From the NCBI GenBank assembly GCA_033977485.1, contig CM066987.1, forward strand, positions 51,835,033 through 51,899,032: DNA of 64,000 nucleotides. Reading direction: 5' to 3'. The translations under genes were made by a program, and so were the position numbers. Numbering within the stretch: position 1 is the first letter of the stretch; every line of letters begins with the position of its first letter. The stretch comes from Hydrangea macrophylla (taxonomy: Eukaryota; Streptophyta; Magnoliopsida; Cornales; Hydrangeaceae). The notes below the pieces were generated by a model. It had not been told where the DNA came from. It was given only the letters and a program-made list of their open reading frames with translations, and did not search any database. This document shows positions 1 to 12,539 of the stretch, in pieces.

Positions 1-600
1 GAAAATTACTTTTTTATTACTTATTTATTAAACAAGAGGTTTTTTTTAACACATTTCTAGGGTAAGTCTATGTTACTAAAACCAAGATTACGAAAATCGA
101 TCTTAGTAAAATCGACTTTTTTAAAAAAATCGATTTTAGTAAAATCGATTTTATTAATTTTTTTTTAAAAATAATTTTCATAAAAAAAAATTGATTTTAT
201 AAAATAAAAGAAATACACAAATTGAAAAGTCGATATTTGAAAAACCGACATTAAAGTCGGTTCTTATAACACTGACTTTCATTATTAAGTAAAAAGTTAT
301 CTTTCTTTCTTCTTCTTTTTTTGTCCATTTTTTTGTTTTTGTTTTTTATTTTATTTTTATGTAATGGGAATTTGATCTTAGATGCTTTGAGCATTACTAT
401 TTGTTTTATTTTTATAAAATTATTTTTTTCTATTCTGAAAATTATATTTTCAAAAAAAAAATTTGGTTTAAAGTCGGTTTTACTAAGACCGATTTTCTTA
501 ATCTCAATTTTAGTAACACCGATTTACCCTGAAAATGTCTTTTATTTTTTTTTTTCTTTGAGAGAAATAATGTCTTTAAATTTAAATACACTCTAATTTA
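1..600. repeat. AT-rich DNA with ATCGATTTT and AAAGTCGGTT direct/inverted words
   Basis: Words of the form ATCGATTTTAGTAAA recur between about 90 and 155, and AACCGAC/GTCGGTT pairs occur as an inverted repeat at 243-262 and again around 471-530. Short sub-terminal words of this AAAGTCGGTT kind are common at the ends of plant CACTA (En/Spm-like) transposons, so this may be the end of such an element running off the window. The CACTA terminus itself is not visible. No gene is supported here; the apparent reading frames are AT-rich noise. Confidence 0.35.
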
Positions 601-617
601 ATAAAAAAAAAAACTTA

Positions 618-932
618 GGGCTCGCATGGTAACGTTTCTTGTTTTGAGTTTTCAGTTTTTTAAAAACGAAAATCAGTTTTGGTTTTTTTTTTTTTTGAAA
701 AAAAAAAAAACAAAAACTTATTTGGTAACATTGTTGATTTTTTTTTTCAAAATAAAAAAAAAAACAAAAACAGGAAACTCAAAACGACTTTTTGGAGTTT
801 TCATTTTTTACCCAAAATTTGAAAACGTTTTTTAAAAACAAAAAACAAAAACATTACCAAACGTGTTTTCAATTTTCGTTTACTAAAAAACGAAAACAAA
901 AACAGAAAACGACAATATTACCAAATGAGCCC
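618..932. mobile_element. Tourist/Harbinger-type MITE
   Basis: The segment starts GGGCTCGCATGGTAAC and ends with the near-inverse ATTACCAAATGAGCCC, giving short terminal inverted repeats. It is flanked on both sides by TTA (615-617 and 933-935), the target duplication expected for PIF/Harbinger elements. The 315-bp interior is poly-A/poly-T rich with no coding capacity. A short hAT-type element is the alternative. Confidence 0.65.
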
Positions 933-935
933 TTA

Positions 936-1812
936 ATTTTTATGGAAACGAACTCCTTTACAATAAGGATCAATTTAATTATAGTAGCATAGGATGTACA
1001 CAAAAGTAACTACCAATTACTACTTGCCACCTCTTCATCTCTCTATTATAAATGAGGATCAATTGTCTCATTTTTTTTGGTTTGTGTCTCACATATCTAA
1101 TTGTCTCTGTGACATTAACAGGGTTAATGATATCCAGATGTTAGTAACACACGCACATGCAAGGGCGGAGTTATACTCCACTTTAAAGCAATTGACTCCC
1201 TTAATCACCTTCTTGTTAGAAAAACTCGAATCCACAACCACCCCATCAAAAAATATTATTTTAGAGTGACCGAGTCCATTTGGAGATGAAATCAAGCTGG
1301 TTTGGTGACCCAAACATTTTTGTATCTCTAAAGATTTTTCGAGATCATATGGAACTTCTGATTTATTAAATGTTGGGTGATGTGGGTCCACATCACGTTC
1401 GTTGTTTACTTGTGCCGTGTACTTATGGAGAGATTATTCACTAAGACAATATGGTTTGGTACCTCAATAATATGAATAGATATAATCATATAAATATAAC
1501 CCTTATTTTTAAAGGCACCTAACAAGCAATTGTTGGCTTATCGCAACATGTCATGCAAGGGCCATGGGACAACAGAGGCATGGGGGGAGGGAGGGAGGGG
1601 AGGACCAATAACAAAACCTGTCCCAGTCTAATGTTTAAAAAATATTTTTATATCCTATGTATGTTATATACATATTTGTACGCCCCTCAATTTTCTAAAT
1701 CTACATTATACCCTTTATATCTTATAATATATGCATTCGTGCCACTCTTAAAATTTTACTTTGATCCTTAGTTTTTTTTAAATTTTTACCTAACTTTTTA
1801 CCCTTCAATGAA
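936..1812. other. Intergenic, nothing recognised
   Basis: AT-rich sequence with short chance reading frames and a G-rich patch at 1580-1601. I see no conserved protein motif, exon structure or terminal repeats. Confidence 0.5.
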
Positions 1813-3249
1813 TATAACATAGGGTAAAAAGCATTTTGCACTCCTAATGTATATACCGGTTTGGACTTTGTACCCTACTATTTCAATTTTCTCAAACTGA
1901 CCCTTGATGTATATAACAAGTTACAATGTGACCCTTCCATCAGAATTTCTGTTAAAAACTAACAGAAACTCGCGCCATGTGCTAGTCATGTGATTTATTT
2001 AAGGGTATTTTAGGCATTCACTATAAATTAAAAATATTTCTAATGTTTGGTTCACTTGGCGATTTGCACCCTTAATGTTTAGATCGTTTGGACAAGTTTT
2101 AATTTTATTTTATGAAGAAAAAAAAAGTGTTCTGACATAATTTTTGGGTGCCTCTACCGCTGCCCTTTAATAATAGTAAGAGACCTAATCCAGATAAAAT
2201 GAAAAAAAAAAAATCCAAAGTTACCCAGCCTATATATCCTAATTGGAATTTTAAATAAACTTTAATTCTAAAATTAAAGAAAATAAAATGAAAGGAATAA
2301 ATTTCAAAGAAAATACAATTGAAGATTTCCAAACGAGTCAGATATGGTATTTAGAGTGAATAAATGCATAAGGAAAACAGACAGGATTTACGTATGGTTT
2401 ATAGCTTTAAACTCAAAAATCTCACTTTAATCCCAAATTTTTTTTTAACTAAATTAATGACTTTGATCCATAAATCTCACTATGATCCTAAACTTCTAAA
2501 GATTTTTTGTTTTGTAGGTGAAACTAGTGTTAAAAATAAAAGAAGACATAACACATGTGATCCATTTTTTTTAATAAAAAAAAATGAAGAGATTAAATTG
2601 GTTGTCTCTGGGTAATTCTAAAACTCACGAAATAATAATGCAATTTTTTAAGTCCAAATGTACAATTTTCTAAAAAAAAAAAAAAGAATAAAAGGTCAAG
2701 GGCGCTGCCCCCAAGCCACTCCCAGGCTCAAATCATGGATCTGCCACTGGTTGTAACACTTCTTTGAATCAACACTAATTCCTATTGTGATTAAAATTTT
2801 ATATATATATATATGTATATATATACTGGGCAAAAGAAAAAATGTGGACGCAGATACATATAACCTAAAATATATAAGGTAAAAGTAAATAGTGTACTCT
2901 CAAAAGGTGATGAATTTAGTAAAAAAAAATGTGGTGGAATTAGCCCTACCTTTTTAGAATTAGAGTTTATTTAAAATTTCAATTATATTAGGTTGGATAA
3001 CTTTAGATTTGTTTCATTTTGTTTAGATTAGTCCTCTTAATATTATTAATGGATAGCGGTAGAGGCACTCAAAAATTATGTTGAAACACCTTTTTTTTCC
3101 TATAAAATTAAAAATAAAACTTGTCCAAACGACCTAAACATTAAGGATGCAAATCGCCAAATGAACCAAACATCAAGGGTGCAAAATGCTTTTAATTTAT
3201 AGTGAATTGACTAAAAATACCCTTAAATAAGTCACATGACTAGCACATG

Positions 3250-5700
3250 TGTCACACCCCAACCCACCCCCGGTGCATTAGGACACGTGTAACAAGAGTA
3301 ACCGCACCCAAAATATACACTAACTAGAAGAAAAAGTGAATAAAATTACTTTAAAGAATTCTATTGTGCCAAAACAGCCTCCAAGGGCAAAATGGTCATT
3401 AAGAAAGTATGTAAAATTTTTAAACTAAAAGTTATATTTATGAGTCCCGATTCCAACGCAACAAACGGCGCGCGAATCCAAATTCTATAGAAAACGTTAT
3501 GCATGTTTCCGTAAAAACGGACATGCTGTGAAAATTACAAGGCGGATCGATCCCTTCATAAATCGCGGATCGATCCATTTATATGAGTCTCTCGCAGAAT
3601 GTTCCCTTAAAAGGGCGGATCGATCCCTTCATAAATCGCGGATCGATCCCTTCACAATTCTGCTGCTAAATTTTTTGCTGTCAAAACAAGTTTTAACTTC
3701 CAAAACACAACCAATTCACATGGGAACCTTATGAAACTTTGAGAAAACATATCCAACACATTTCTAAACACTTTTAAACTTAAGTCAAGCTTGGATCACA
3801 CAAACACATTTACAATTTGATCAAATCAATCATAAACTCATTTCCTTTGATCCAAAACAAACTTTTCAACTTTGAAACTCAATTCTCATCCAAAGTACTT
3901 GGGATTCATTGGGAATCAACTCAAACTACAACCAACACCATTTACACAACCAAACTTGTCCACGACGCTTGCAACACATCCGAACATGCCGAGATGGTCT
4001 TAACTACTAACTTGCACCATTTGAGCAAAACAAAAGAGATTATACATAGGTTCTACTTTTCACTTCCAAATACATAGTTATGATCCAAATTCATTTCCAA
4101 CAACCCAAGTATAAACATTAACATAAAAGAAACCATAATTACACCATTTTACAAGTTCAAAAGAAATTCTCAAGCATGAGGCTCAAATCTCTCTCATCTC
4201 TCCCATCTCTCCCATCCATAAGTAAAGACTACAAGCCTCAAGTCGAGGACCTCAAGCCACTAGTTACACCGTAATATAAGTTTAAAACGTATCTACAAGT
4301 TCCAAAACCCTTCTCCCCTTGTCCTCGAGCACGTCACTTTCTCTCCGGGTATTGCTCCGTACCTGCGGTGGTTGTTATGTACCACAACAGAAATAGGAAA
4401 ACGGTTTTCTTAAGCAATTTGCTTAGTGAGCATTCTAACATGACTGAATGTTTAACACGTGCAATGCTATAATTAATACATAAAAACACAACCGTAGTCG
4501 CCGAGTCACCGATTATATGGTTCATTCAGACCCGAAGACCTCCCTTGGTCCCGTGGCCACTTCTATTCCTTGGACTTTCGTATTTATCGGATTCTTCCTC
4601 TTCACCACCCTTATTACTCCCAACAATGAACCATTTTCCCGGTGCTCATTGACTACCACATAGACATATAAGCACATATACATGTATCAACACATTATTC
4701 ACATAAAATTGATATAAAATTATCAATCCAACAATATAATAGTTTCTAAACAAGGATTAATATCTCTAACACCACTTGAAGCCTTGAACACATTAAACAC
4801 AATCATTTTTAGGCTAGAAAACTCACCTTATTCACAGATTTTACCCAAATTCAAGCTAGAGGTGTGCTGAATTTCACCAATTCTAGCTCAATTCCTACAC
4901 CACAATAAATCCTACAAGAATTCGGTAGACGACGTCTCACCGTTAAGTATGAACTACCAAAATCCAGCGAATTAAACATAAATTAAGGGTATAGAAATGT
5001 TCGTCTCACCTCCACGAGTCCGAAAGTGGTCTCGGATCGTAAATCCGATGAACGGCGGCGACGGAACGGCAAGATTTCGACGTCGGCGACGGTCCGTCTT
5101 CTCTCTCGGTGATTTCTCTTTTCTTTTCTTTTAATTTTCTGCAGAAATGAGAGGTTAACTCTCTTGACACACACATGCATTGCATGTTGTGTTGTCAAAC
5201 ACACAAATTTTCTCATTTCTCGTTTACCTCCCCGGATTTTCTTAAGTTCTTATTATGAAATCCCCCAAACATTCCATTAACTACCCAATTATCTAATGAG
5301 TGTTTGTCTAAGTTCCGTATAGGTCCCAACGTGGGTCCCACATATTTTGTGAAATTGCTATCGCACCTACAAATTTTAAATCTTTTTCATTTCTACCCTT
5401 ATAACACCAATACTACACATATATCAACATGTAATATGAAAGCATGTAAACACATATTCATATAAACACATAAAATGCATTTAATCATTTTAAATGCAAA
5501 TTACCATTTTACCCTTCGCTGGGTTCCATTTCAATACCTATCCCACCTCACTGGGGACTTTTCCAACTAGTGTCCCTCTCTGAACACTTTTTTTTACATG
5601 GGCGAGTCCAAGCCTCCCCTTAATCCGTTTATACACTAATTATACTAATTAATGCATAATAACATAATAATTAACCCGTTCTCCGGGTACGGGTGTTACA
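3250..5700 (-). mobile_element. Solo LTR, Ty3/gypsy-like (minus orientation)
   Basis: Runs from TGTCACACCCC to GGGTGTTACA and is flanked by a 5-bp target duplication ACATG (3245-3249, 5701-5705). It sits inside the right arm of the MULE, whose sequence resumes exactly after it. Read on the minus strand it starts TGTAACACCCG and ends GGGGTGTGACA, resembling the solo LTRs at 43245-45373 and 47913-50040, so I place it in the same Tekay-like group. No internal region remains, so it is a recombination remnant. It contains four GGATCGATCC palindromes. Confidence 0.85.
3544..3649. repeat. GGATCGATCC palindrome array (4 copies) inside a solo LTR
   Basis: Exact GGATCGATCC at 3544-3553, 3567-3576, 3617-3626 and 3640-3649, arranged as two pairs sharing flanking CTTCATAAATCGC. 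The array lies about 84-88% along the LTR when read in its minus orientation. See the findings for related arrays in other LTRs. Confidence 0.9.
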
Positions 5701-5860
5701 ACATGGGCGAGTTTCCGTTAGTTTTTAACAGAAACTCTGACGGAATGGACACATTGCAACTCACTATATAGGGCCAGTTTGAGAAAATTGAAACATTAGG
5801 GTGCAAAGTCCAAAAAGGTATATACATTAGGGGTGCAAATATTTTTTACCCTATAACATA

Positions 5861-6600
5861 TAATAAAAATCATTTCAGAATATAGGAATTATTATTTAAT
5901 AATATTTCAAACTTTAAAACTAATTAATATTGCTTTAAAGCTATTTTTAACAATTTAGAATAATTAATAAATACATTTAACTATTTATTAAATATCTAAT
6001 AATTAGTAAGTACAGTATATAATTACTGAACTTGATTAACAGAATAATAAATTACTAAGTCTAACTAATTAACCACTAAAACAGTTTAACATAATAATTA
6101 ACAATACTAAAATATGCTAATTGACTAACAAAACTTAATTAGACTAATTAAACTGGAATAATTAAATAAAATAAACTAATTAACCTACACAATAAAACCA
6201 CGTCATTCCACTAAAGGGGGACCCGGCCCGACCCGACCCGATCATCTTTGGACTACCCGTTTACACTAACATCATAATCCACCCAAACAGGTACCTGGCC
6301 CGACCCGATAGGTAAACGAGATAACTCTAATCCTAATTGGGTCGTCACTGCCGGCAAGTCCTGATCGCCGAAAAATCTTCCAGCAGCCATAACTTTCTCT
6401 CCTCTCTGTAGATTTTACACATTCCAACGCCAAAAGGACCGGTTTGGTCTCCTCTACCACATACAATAACCTTAAGCCCTAGTTATCTCGTTTAGGGTTC
6501 GAACCATAGCATTATCGTTTTCAATTTTAAAAAGAATAATGGTCCCTAAGTCTTGTTTGGCTCGACCAAACTTCAAGTTGTTCGTGTGGGAGTCTAATGG
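5861..6600. other. Intergenic, nothing recognised
   Basis: AT-rich sequence with short CCCGACCCGACCCG runs at 6228-6241 and 6299-6308. No coding or terminal-repeat evidence seen. Confidence 0.5.
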
Positions 6601-6615
6601 GGTCCCTAAGGTCTA

Positions 6616-7125
6616 GGGGTATGTTTCGGCCGGAACAGAACAGAACGGGACAGAAAGCGATGCATCGGAAAAAATTCCAAAATTTTTGGAATTCCAAAAT
6701 GTGTTCAGATTTCGATTTTGAAAATTCGAAATTTTCACTTTCTATTCCAATTCTGATTTTTTGGAATTATCAGAATTTTTTAACTTCAAAATATTTCAGA
6801 ATTGTTGGAATTTTTCCATGCAAGCTACTAGTTTAATTGGGACTAATGTGGTAGCTTGGTACTAATTTATAGACTCACCTTCCTCATCTCGCTTCCTTAT
6901 TAACCAATGTGGGACAAATGTAAGGTAAGTTAAAAAATTTTGAAAAATTTTCAGAATAATTCAAAAATTATTTTTTGGAATATTTTCTTCATATTTTTTA
7001 AATTTTCGGTTTTCTCAAAACAATCTCAATTCTAATTTGAATTTTTTTTCGGAATTCAGAATTTCGGAATTTGAAACGCATTTTTAATTTCCAAAATCGG
7101 GATTTTCCGAAACGTATCCGGTCGG
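6616..7125. repeat. Possible short inverted-repeat element
   Basis: GGTATGTTTCGGCCGG near 6618 is roughly inverted in CCGAAACGTATCCGG near 7108-7122, and the interior is full of small GGAATTCC-type palindromes. This looks like a MITE, but no convincing target duplication was found and the ends are uncertain. Confidence 0.3.
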
Positions 7126-7129
7126 AATC

Positions 7130-8500
7130 AGAATTTATGTTCCAAGTTGCACCCTTACTAGGGTCTGTTTGGTCTACACATATACATATAAATACAGCTC
7201 ATGCGGTTGTGGGAGTGCGACAGGTGCGACAGGTAAGGGAGGGATTTGGGGGGAAAGGGTACAAGGTAAGTGTACTAACTTAGTGTCTTAGGAGGCCATA
7301 GATACTTAGGTTATTCTTAGGTAGTACTCTAAGCTAGAATAGGTGTACTTCAAATTCCAATTTCGTGGGATGTGACTCCACCTCGAGCCACGTGCAACAC
7401 ACTCTAGTCTAACACAGATTTTACAGGTTAGCGCATAGGATTTCAATCCGGATCTATGGATTTCTGTCCGACTTTAATTAATTACACATACGTATTAACG
7501 TAGGAACCCCAGGAATAAAATATAGTTCATTTATATGTAATTTGAAATTCACAAGTATTACAAATAGTGTCAACATGTCTAACCAGTATGACCCGATTAC
7601 ATGATTGTTTAGTGCGAATATTTTTGAAAATATACAACATTACCTACAAGGACGGAACTTAGTGGAGACTGGGGCGGCCATGCCCCTACCTTTTAAAAAA
7701 AAAAATAAAAAATCAGTGTATATATGTAACTTCTATAATTTTAAATTTGATGGATATAGGGACCTTTCTTAATTTTTAACTTATACAAAATAGCTCATGC
7801 ATATATATATAAATTGATTCATTGTCATATATCTGATAAGCTAAAGGATTATAATACGTAATAAGAATTACATACCAAACCTCTCACCTCTCAAAATAGA
7901 TAGGAAATTTCACATAGTAAAATAGTAATCTTTCGGATACAAAAGTCACACTCGAAAAATGTATAAATGAATAAATAAATAAAAATCGTCTTGAGAACGT
8001 TGCCCATGAAACCTTTGTGGTTCTATTAAAAACTAGTAATCGGACCCCTTAAAACCAATTTCCCAGCTCCTCTGCCAATTGCCTATTTTCAAAACCTAAT
8101 AAAATTTACATGTTAGGATCTTTAATCTATAAAACTGTAGAACCCAGTAGTAAAACCACAGCTCTAGGATCATATCATGTTAGATTATCAAGATACAATA
8201 TAGTATAATACATACCTGTATTCATGGTAGCAGTTACCAAACCTTAGAAGAATGATGATGACCGGTAATGTCTTCCTCAGTCAAATCTCCTTAGTTCTGT
8301 AGTAGGTTCCTTCTCTTGATGGGATGGAGGAGGAAGTAGTATAATGATTTGACATATTGGGGACCATAACCTATATACTTTATATATTGCTCTATTAGGG
8401 TTCCCATTATTCCTAATAGGGTCAGTATTTGATATCCACTCATTAAACCCATACCCAGTAAAAGTCCATAAACTTTCTACAATTAGACCACATAATATAA
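7130..8500. other. Intergenic, nothing recognised
   Basis: No gene or clear element. A GC-richer patch at 7651-7685 resembles repeat-derived text but I cannot bound it. Confidence 0.4.
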
Positions 8501-8514
8501 GCATATTTAATTAA

Positions 8515-8700
8515 TAACCCTAAACTCTTACTAATATATTAATTATATAAGCATATTATAATATATTGATATAAGCATATTATAAGCATATTAATATATT
8601 ATAATATATTTAATTATATAAGCATATTATAATTATAATATATTAATTATAATATATTTAATTATATAAGCATATTATAATTGATATTAATATATTGTTC
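8515..8700. repeat. AT-rich degenerate tandem repeat
   Basis: Repeated units of the form TTAATTATATAAGCATATTATAA recur about every 30-50 bp (around 8536, 8614 and 8658) with partial copies between. Noncoding. Confidence 0.75.
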
Positions 8701-9896
8701 ACTCTTACTAGAAAATATAATCTCTTAACATTACAATGTCAACTTAAAAAATAAGAAGCCGCTCAAAACTCCTTGGCTCTCTATCCACTCAAGAAACAAC
8801 ATCCAGATCCAGAGACAAATATACAAGTTAAAGGTAAAAATCTACTTATGGTATTATGGTTCTAATCCAATTATTCTTATTATGGTAGTTTTCAGGGCCA
8901 ATTTCTTCTCATCTTGCATATTGCATTTATCCTTTTCCATCATATGTAGACAAGTTAGGTCTTGTTATTTGGGAAGTTTATCTTTGCTTTGTAATCACTT
9001 CATTACCTTGTAAAGTTCAAATCTATGGACCACATTTTAAAAACAACAATTTGTATGCACAACGTCAAGTTCTTCAGTTGATTCAATTGAAACCTCTCGA
9101 CCAGGCCCTCTTTTTCCAGCGGACAACATATAATATACTAATCGATATAACTAAATGGGTTAAATGAGTAACTCATATTATATTGAGCGGGTTTGATTTT
9201 AGATTTTTGGCACGTTTAGAAAATGATAACACTAGAATATAGCATGATTGTAAACAACGTTTTTGCTCATTCAAAATTTGTTCACTCATTACTCACTGAA
9301 TGACTCAAACACTCCCATTAGGTGAGCATATGAGACTCATCATTTTTCATCTTTTGTTTATCCCAATTTTGACCATTAAAAATAGTGAATCCCACTTGTT
9401 TACCCAATAAGGTTACTTTGGTACTTTGGTGAGAAACAGATGAAAAAAAAATACTCTCTCAATTACACACAAGTTACAACACGACACCACAGGATTGCCC
9501 TCCTTCCCTTAGTATGGAGTTATTGTTTGGCAGATATTATAGCATTAATGTTTTTTTGTTTTTTTTTTTGGGGGGGGGGGTCCAAACAATCGCATTAATG
9601 ATACGTGATATATATATATATATATATATGAACAAATGTATCTACGCACATTAAAGTGGGCTTCCTTCAGCAATGTGCGAAATTTAAATACCAGACTAGC
9701 GTATGATCTTGACCATTCAGTCAATGGGTGGGGCCCACAAGAAATATTTCCATGTAGATTCGACCATATTTCTCTGATAAATTACTGCCACGTCATCGGC
9801 AAAGCATTTAGGACTGTGGTGGGGACCAACCCAAAATCCCGGATTCGTACCACTAGATTCTCAATCAATAGAGGTAGGTATTTGTCAAATTTCTAT
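8701..9896. other. Intergenic with simple repeats
   Basis: Contains a T-run followed by a G-run at about 9553-9580 and an (AT)n stretch at about 9609-9630. The only longer frame (9636-9902) has no recognisable protein features. Confidence 0.45.
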
Positions 9897-10070
9897 GGGT
9901 AATACTTGGGACACAACCTTCATACAATTTTCATACAACCTCCCCAAAAGATGTGTCTATCTCTTTCCTGTGTCACTGTGGGGTCTAGTGACATCACAGG
10001 AGAGAGATAGACACATCTTTTGGGGAGGTTGTATGAAAGTTATATGAAGGTTGTGTCCCAAATATTACTC
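9897..10070. mobile_element. Palindromic MULE-type MITE (copy 1 of a family)
   Basis: Starts GGGTAATACTTGGGACACAA and ends with the inverse TTGTGTCCCAAATATTACTC. A perfect 9-bp target duplication AATTTCTAT flanks it (9888-9896, 10071-10079). The two halves are almost completely inverted around about 9982, giving a fold-back of 174 bp. Ends match the elements at 40090-40263 and 57274-57438. Confidence 0.88.
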
Positions 10071-10079
10071 AATTTCTAT

Positions 10080-10440
10080 TACCTTCATTTTCTTGCTGGA
10101 GAATTCTTGGGTACACTTCTTACAAAATATATAGTTCCTCCGTCTCATATTAAGAGTATTTGATTCTATATTTTCAAATCACATTTTAAGAATCCTCTTT
10201 AAAAAGTCAATATCATTTAATGCACATTTTTCAAATTTACCCTTCATTATATACAATTATCCCTTCATTTCTTTGACATGACACTAGAATTTTGAAATTC
10301 AAAAGGGGGGTAAAATTCCCAAAAGAGACTCTAAATATGGGACAAAGGGAGTAGTAGTTTTGGTCAAAAATAATTGCTTCGATAAAGAACATTTATTTCA
10401 TGACAGAGAATATTTATTTTCATCAAAATTACTCAAAACA
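10080..10440. other. Intergenic, nothing recognised
   Basis: Contains CTCCGTCTCATATT and AAATATGGGACAAAGGGAGTA, a loose inverted pair at about 10139 and 10333 of the Stowaway-like 'CTCCGTC...GGGAG' type, but I could not confirm a TA duplication. Confidence 0.3.
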
Positions 10441-10448
10441 TTTTTTTA

Positions 10449-11817
10449 GGGTAAATATCACTTACCTCCCTTGAGGTTTGGTCTAATAACACTTATCCCT
10501 CTCACATTTCAGAAATAACACTAACCTCCCTTGTAAACATTTGTCAGTTAACGGACTCAACGGAGATGATAAATTTACCAATTTACCCTTAATAAAGTGG
10601 TGTCATTTTGGCTACTTATCTATGTCATGCTTTACAATTTGTTTTTTGACATATTAATACCCAATAAAAATTTGACACCTAGATCACTTATTAAAAGTCA
10701 AAAAAAATTCTCGACTCCTCACTCTTCCCCTCTCTATATTGTTCTCTCTTCCTCCATTGGAGACTTTCACTGAAGATGATGATAATGACCTCTCCAAAAC
10801 CAACATCTCTATTATAATGAATATCAATAGTGATTGTCGGTTTTCTTCACCTATTGCTTCTTATATAACCAATTCAAAGCAATTGAGACCCAAATCATGG
10901 TAATGATGATCAAGATGGGTATGCTCTGTTCACTTCACTCAGTCCATAAAATTATATCTCTCTCTCTCACTCACACACACTCTCTCTATATATATATTGC
11001 TTCCACACAAGTCACCACCATTACCACTCCACTGCCAATAACAGTCACACACCTCCATCACTTCCACAGTATGCACATCCAAGAACCCGAGTACAACATC
11101 AACATCACCGTTACCATAAATCAGATTCGCAATCCCAGAAAGTTTGGCAAACCCGAACTCTCACCTTTCGTTCAAATACACTGAACTCTCTATCTAAACC
11201 AATTTAGGAGAACAAAATAAGAATCGAATTGGGTCTGGTAGAGAGAAGAAAACCCAAATTAATAGAAAACCAAGCCTATGCTCAATCAAGAGCCACAAAT
11301 CCAAAATTCATATCATGATTATATTCTCCCAAAAAGCCACGCTTATGCCCAATCAAGAGCCACAAATCCTCAAAAACCCAATTCGTGGTCCTTAGAATAG
11401 AACACTGTGTACGGGAAAAAATTATACACCCCAAAAGCAAAGCTTTGAATGGGCAAACTCTATTTATGTTCAAAGCTTTGAATTGCGGTTCACAAAATTC
11501 GTGTGGGTTTGGGTTTGAGAACAAGAAGAAGATGAGCTAATGAGCCAATTTTAAACTCACTGAAATGGTCAAATTGATTTCTAAACCTTAAGCTATAGCT
11601 AGTAGAGAGATGAGAGATATGGAATGGGAAGAGACTGTAAGGGTAATTAGGAATTAATAAAATATTTTAACTGATGACATCATTATACATTAGTTGCTTT
11701 AACGGTAAGTTAACATAAGGGAGGTAAGTGTTACTACGATTCTAAATAAGGAAGGTAAGTGTTACTCCTGAAATATCAAGTGAGATAAGTGTTATTAGGC
11801 CAAACCTCAAGGGAGGT
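10449..11817. mobile_element. MULE-type non-autonomous element, left part (split by the Tat retrotransposon)
   Basis: Begins GGGTAAATATCACTTACCTC. The inverse end is found split: AAGTGTTATTAGGCCAAACC up to 11817 continues after the retrotransposon at 38955 as AAGGGATATTTGCCC (end 38969). Flanking TTTTTTTA occurs at 10441-10448 and 38970-38977, an 8-bp duplication in a T-run, compatible with a 9-bp MULE duplication blurred by slippage. Unbroken length is about 1.38 kb. The interior (10700-11640) has no transposase motif. It includes two similar 25-bp blocks around 11281 and 11346 and could hold captured host fragments, which I do not recognise. Confidence 0.8.
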
Positions 11818-12516
11818 TGTTTGGTTGGAAAATTCCTCTAAGAATATAAGTAGAATTATATGAATGCGAGCGTGCCAGGCAAACAAATTGCCAATGTGTG
11901 TAATTTGATAAGTATCCAAACTGCGCCTCACCAAGGAGATTGTGGTGACGTTCGATGCCTTAACAAGGACTTCAAACGTGTAAAGATATGACTAATTGAA
12001 TAACTTCGAACTAGATAATATATAACTACTCCTATGGAAAACAATAAAGTAAAAAAGAAATAGTAAAGAAATAGATTGTTCTATTAAGTAAAACAAATTA
12101 TAATCTAACCTTGAATATAACTTCAAAGGTATCCTAATTCGAACTATAAAAGTACTGATAAAATTACAATATTTGTAAAGATATTGAGGTGTATTGGTTG
12201 ACCGAGAGATCTCTCCCTTGATCATAGACTTCTTCTATTTATAACCATCGAGGCTTTACAGTGATCTTGTTTGAATGTTCCCTCCTCTTTTTAAACTGAT
12301 AACTGCTAACCACGTGGCATCGTCTCGAATTGACACCTATTCTTTAATTATTCTTCAATGATCAACACGTGTCTCTTGGCAGTTTACATTTTAAACAAGA
12401 TGAACAGCAAAACTGCTCATAACTGCCTTTGCGTCAATCCCACTTCAGTTAACTGTCTTGCCACGTCGAATCCTACGCAACACTTTCTCACTGGCTGGAT
12501 AAATTCATCATAAACA
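11818..12516 (-). repeat. Tat element 3' LTR
   Basis: Pairs with 38275-38949 over its whole length with scattered substitutions and a small indel: this copy has about 30 bp near 12346-12376, including ACACGTGT, that the other LTR lacks. The element reads right to left, so this is its downstream LTR. A C-run polypurine tract complement abuts it. Confidence 0.93.
12236..12316 (-). promoter_or_regulatory. Tat LTR promoter: TATA box with upstream G-box
   Basis: On the minus strand GGTTATAAATAG (12247-12236) looks like a TATA box. About 65 bp upstream lies CCACGTGG (CACGTG at 12311-12316), a G-box bound by bZIP/bHLH factors in plants. Both are kept in the other LTR (TATA near 38694-38703, CACGTG at 38767-38772). 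Confidence 0.6.
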
Positions 12517-12519
12517 TTA

Positions 12520-12534
12520 CCCCCCCCCCCCCCC
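12520..12534 (-). promoter_or_regulatory. Polypurine tract of the Tat element
   Basis: A run of 15 C on the plus strand (G on the element strand), separated from the LTR by three bases. This is the plus-strand DNA priming site; its position confirms minus-strand orientation. The run may have grown by slippage. Confidence 0.8.
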
Positions 12535-12539
12535 ATTTT

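Larger units (their letters stand above)
1822..5851. mobile_element. Mutator-like (MULE) non-autonomous element with long TIRs, split by a solo LTR
   Basis: Begins GGGTAAAAAGC and ends TTTTTTACCC, bounded by a perfect 9-bp target duplication TATAACATA (1813-1821 and 5852-5860), the Mutator signature. The left arm (about 1822-2285) is mirrored by the right arm (about 2950-3249 continuing at 5706-5851), so the terminal inverted repeats are about 450 bp, unusually long. The right arm is interrupted by a solo LTR at 3250-5700. Removing it leaves about 1.57 kb. The core (about 2290-2950) has no transposase-like reading frame. A transcript of the arms would fold into a long hairpin. Confidence 0.85.

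Noticed and set aside
3528..3734. 68-codon frame with repeated RIDPF motif
   Set aside because: Produced by the GGATCGATCC array in a solo LTR.
10834..11184. 116-codon plus-strand frame inside the split MULE
   Set aside because: Composition is dominated by simple repeats (CTCTCT, CACACA) and there is no recognisable domain.
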